Shown here: positions 62,473 to 64,000 of the stretch, in pieces
How the letters are laid out: the number at the start of each line of letters is the position of its first letter
Numbering within the stretch: position 1 is the stretch's first letter
Assembly: GCA_029309925.1 (NCBI GenBank)
Contig: JARKND010000005.1
Coordinates: forward strand, 248,001 to 312,000
Length of the DNA stretch: 64,000 bases
Direction: 5' to 3'
From: Fulvivirgaceae bacterium JP3-4
Lineage (GTDB): Bacteria > Bacteroidota > Bacteroidia > Cytophagales > Cyclobacteriaceae
The notes under the pieces: generated by a model
Told to the model about the DNA's origin: nothing
The model's database searches: none
Seen by the model: the letters and a program-made list of their open reading frames with translations, nothing else
Made by a program: the position numbers and the translations under genes

Positions 62473-63741
62473 ATGCGACCAAGTGAAAAAGGCTGGCTGA
62501 AAGAATATTTGGATTTCCGCAAGGATCTCCTGGTGAATTTCACGCATACTGCGGCCCAAACCGGATCACATCCTGAGCATTCACTTTACCGTATGGTCCA
62601 GCCGACCGGGCTAATGTATGGGCAAACGGTGAGCAGCCTCGATCACCCTGATCACGAAAACTGGAATGAAAAAGACAAGATGAAAATTCTCCTGGCGGAG
62701 AGTCTCATCAGCAGCTCACTTCTTTTTAACAACAACACGATTAAATCTGCAGATGAAATGACAGGCGTTATCGTAAGAACGCTCGAAAACATCGGCAATT
62801 TCTACAACAACATTTTCCCTGAGTTAAATACACCTTCCAAATCACTTTTTGGAAAGAAAAAAACTCCGCTCGAAGTGGCCGAGAAGATCCTTGATAAAAG
62901 AATTGAGCGCACCAGTGAATACCAGGGAAATTTCTGGACTTACTTTTTTCACAACAGCCTGCTTTTCCTCGATGTCTTCATTTTCGGCCAGTGGATTCAC
63001 ACGAACGCTGACAAGATCGTTGCCGACTTCTTCCGATATGAGCGCGAAGAGCTTCGGTTCTCGGTGGTGAAAGTGATTGCAGCTGCCTCGCACGCGAATA
63101 AAGAGGTGGTATATGAAGAGAAAAAACTTCTCGATTTCTTCCTCCACAGCACCGACCTTTCGGCAGAAAAGCGGAAAGAAGCGATCAAGATCTTTGAACG
63201 CGGCATCGACATCAGCGAGATTCATCTACCTGCAGAGAACAGCTGGATCCTGAAGAAGTTCTTCCTCGAGATGGCGGTGCTGACGATCTGGGCGGATAAG
63301 CGTGTTGAGCAAGGCGAGATGGATTTTCTAAAACGCTTTGCCACACACCTGGGCTTTGGCGATGAAGACCTTGAAAACAGCCTGATCGCGATTGAAGGTT
63401 TCGTACTCGAGCACTGGGAGGAATTGGGACACCTGCAAAACAAACAAGACTACAATCAGGTTAGCGAGCAGTTCATCAAACGTGTCGCGCGAATTGCAGA
63501 AAAGAACAAGGGGCGACTCATGAAAGAGTTGCAGGAAAGCGAAGAGATGATGATGTTGCTCAAGAAGGCGCGTTCGAACGAATTGACACTGGAGGAAAAG
63601 GAGAAGATGAGAAGAGAGCTGATTGCCATCCTGAAGAAGGTGCCGACATTTGTTATCATTTCGCTTCCGCAGAAATTCCTGACGTTGCCAATCCTTCTCA
63701 AGATCCTGCCAAGAAATATCTTTTCAGAAGGCGTGAACTGA
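62473..63741 (+). CDS. LETM1-related protein
   Basis: 422 residues. A mainly helical cytosolic-looking protein. The middle (about 230-300) has a TerB-like helical segment (AVLTIWADKRVEQGEMDFL), and the C-terminal KKVPTFVIISLPQKFLTLPI with LLKILPRNIF matches the conserved core of mitochondrial LETM1 and of Bacteroidota LETM1-related proteins, some labelled biofilm-associated. The core may associate with the membrane. Function unproven. It ends 3 bases from the convergent TerC gene. Confidence 0.8.
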   Translation: MRPSEKGWLKEYLDFRKDLLVNFTHTAAQTGSHPEHSLYRMVQPTGLMYGQTVSSLDHPDHENWNEKDKMKILLAESLISSSLLFNNNTIKSADEMTGVIVRTLENIGNFYNNIFPELNTPSKSLFGKKKTPLEVAEKILDKRIERTSEYQGNFWTYFFHNSLLFLDVFIFGQWIHTNADKIVADFFRYEREELRFSVVKVIAAASHANKEVVYEEKKLLDFFLHSTDLSAEKRKEAIKIFERGIDISEIHLPAENSWILKKFFLEMAVLTIWADKRVEQGEMDFLKRFATHLGFGDEDLENSLIAIEGFVLEHWEELGHLQNKQDYNQVSEQFIKRVARIAEKNKGRLMKELQESEEMMMLLKKARSNELTLEEKEKMRRELIAILKKVPTFVIISLPQKFLTLPILLKILPRNIFSEGVN

Positions 63742-63743
63742 CC

Positions 63744-64000
63744 TCAGCCAGCGTCCTCCACTTCAGCCTTCCGCGGGATCAGTATCGAAAGAATAATCGA
63801 GAGCGTGAGCGTGGCAATGATTACGGTAAACGACAGGTAGACATCAACTTCGATGTGCCAGATCTCCAGCAACATTTTCGCTCCGATAAAAAACAGGATA
63901 ATCGATAAGCCTTTCTGCAGCAGGTAAAATTTATCGATGATGCCCGCCAGGAGGAAGAACATCGCACGCAATCCCATCACCGCAAAGATGTTTGAAGTAT
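63744..64000 (-). CDS. TerC family integral membrane protein, 3' part only (cut by window edge)
   Basis: The frame enters from the right edge and ends at 63744, giving about 85 C-terminal residues. The first visible residues, TSNIFAVMGLRAMFFLLAG, match the conserved end of TerC proteins, with further membrane helices (LSIILFFIGAKMLLEIW and LSFTVIIATLTLSIILSIL). A start at 63980 (GTG) would be internal. TerC family proteins handle metal ions, often Mn2+, at membranes. N-terminal part is outside the window. Confidence 0.85.
   Translation of the reverse strand, partial: TSNIFAVMGLRAMFFLLAGIIDKFYLLQKGLSIILFFIGAKMLLEIWHIEVDVYLSFTVIIATLTLSIILSILIPRKAEVEDAG

Noticed and set aside
58415-64000. Tellurite-resistance gene cluster (TerB-like and TerC-like proteins)
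   Set aside because: The genes are 5 kb apart, interrupted by purine genes, and both families are general; no TerD/TerZ or other ter genes are present.

Overview
The window reads as a chromosomal segment of a Bacteroidota bacterium, most likely order Cytophagales. The evidence is a MurF-alanine racemase fusion, CarboxypepD-plug TonB receptors, a DUF2911 lipid-anchored/membrane protein, a PA0069-type radical SAM protein, a LETM1-related protein, many small lipoproteins, no obvious Shine-Dalgarno sequences, and several promoters of the Bacteroidota type (TTTG or TTG, 17-21 bases, TAnnTTTG). A genus cannot be fixed from the sequence alone. No tRNA, rRNA, CRISPR array, prophage or intact insertion sequence was seen.

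Layout. 1-2600 (minus): a lipoprotein-AraC regulator-VOC protein run and the 5' part of an M28 peptidase cut by the left edge. 2765-5157 (plus): prfA, lemA and a secreted NTF2-like protein. 5319-9834 (minus): rimP-nusA-infB, with a canonical promoter and a terminator-like hairpin in its leader. 9945-14189 (minus): nucleotide-sugar operon ugd-uxs-rfbB-rfbA, giving UDP-glucuronate, UDP-xylose and dTDP-4-keto-6-deoxyglucose. 14376-17253 (plus): acyl-CoA dehydrogenase, rpsU, a XerC-type recombinase and hpf. 17300-19339 (minus): metK and an RsmI-like methylase. 19351-24459 (plus): a DUF2905 protein and a secreted protein of about 1595 residues. 24603-29615: SnoaL-like lipoprotein, SMP-30-like propeller, M20 dipeptidase, radical SAM protein, PLP enzyme. 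29695-35559 (minus): a metal/heme-uptake-like operon (small membrane protein, TonB receptor, PepSY protein, TauE-like permease), then deoxynucleoside kinase and CorA.

35804-49321 is the most accessory-looking part. It holds a secreted sugar isomerase-like protein, a DUF4097 protein and a LPP20-like lipoprotein. Next comes a compact secondary-metabolism group: type III polyketide synthase, class I methyltransferase, UbiA-type prenyltransferase and an FAD oxidoreductase, with a second sugar-isomerase-like lipoprotein among them. A degenerate receiver protein, a retropepsin-PDZ protein, a LOG protein, an unlisted 39-residue membrane protein, a DUF2911 protein, a PorE-like propeller/OmpA protein and an orphan HisA homologue that lacks the catalytic N-terminal aspartate follow. 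49393-52347 is a ZnuD-like TonB receptor plus lipoprotein, with a palindrome across the receptor promoter. 52405-64000 holds CsaA, MurF-Alr, a 55-residue protein, feoAB with a candidate operator, a TerB-like protein, a HEAT-cyclophilin lipoprotein, purKE, a LETM1-related protein and a TerC fragment at the right edge.

Two cross-cutting patterns stand out. Short degenerate tandem arrays with strict 8-bp, 7-bp or 6-bp periods sit in at least seven intergenic spots, several running through a stop codon. A 32-35-bp hairpin repeat occurs twice, 22 kb apart, after convergent-type gene ends.
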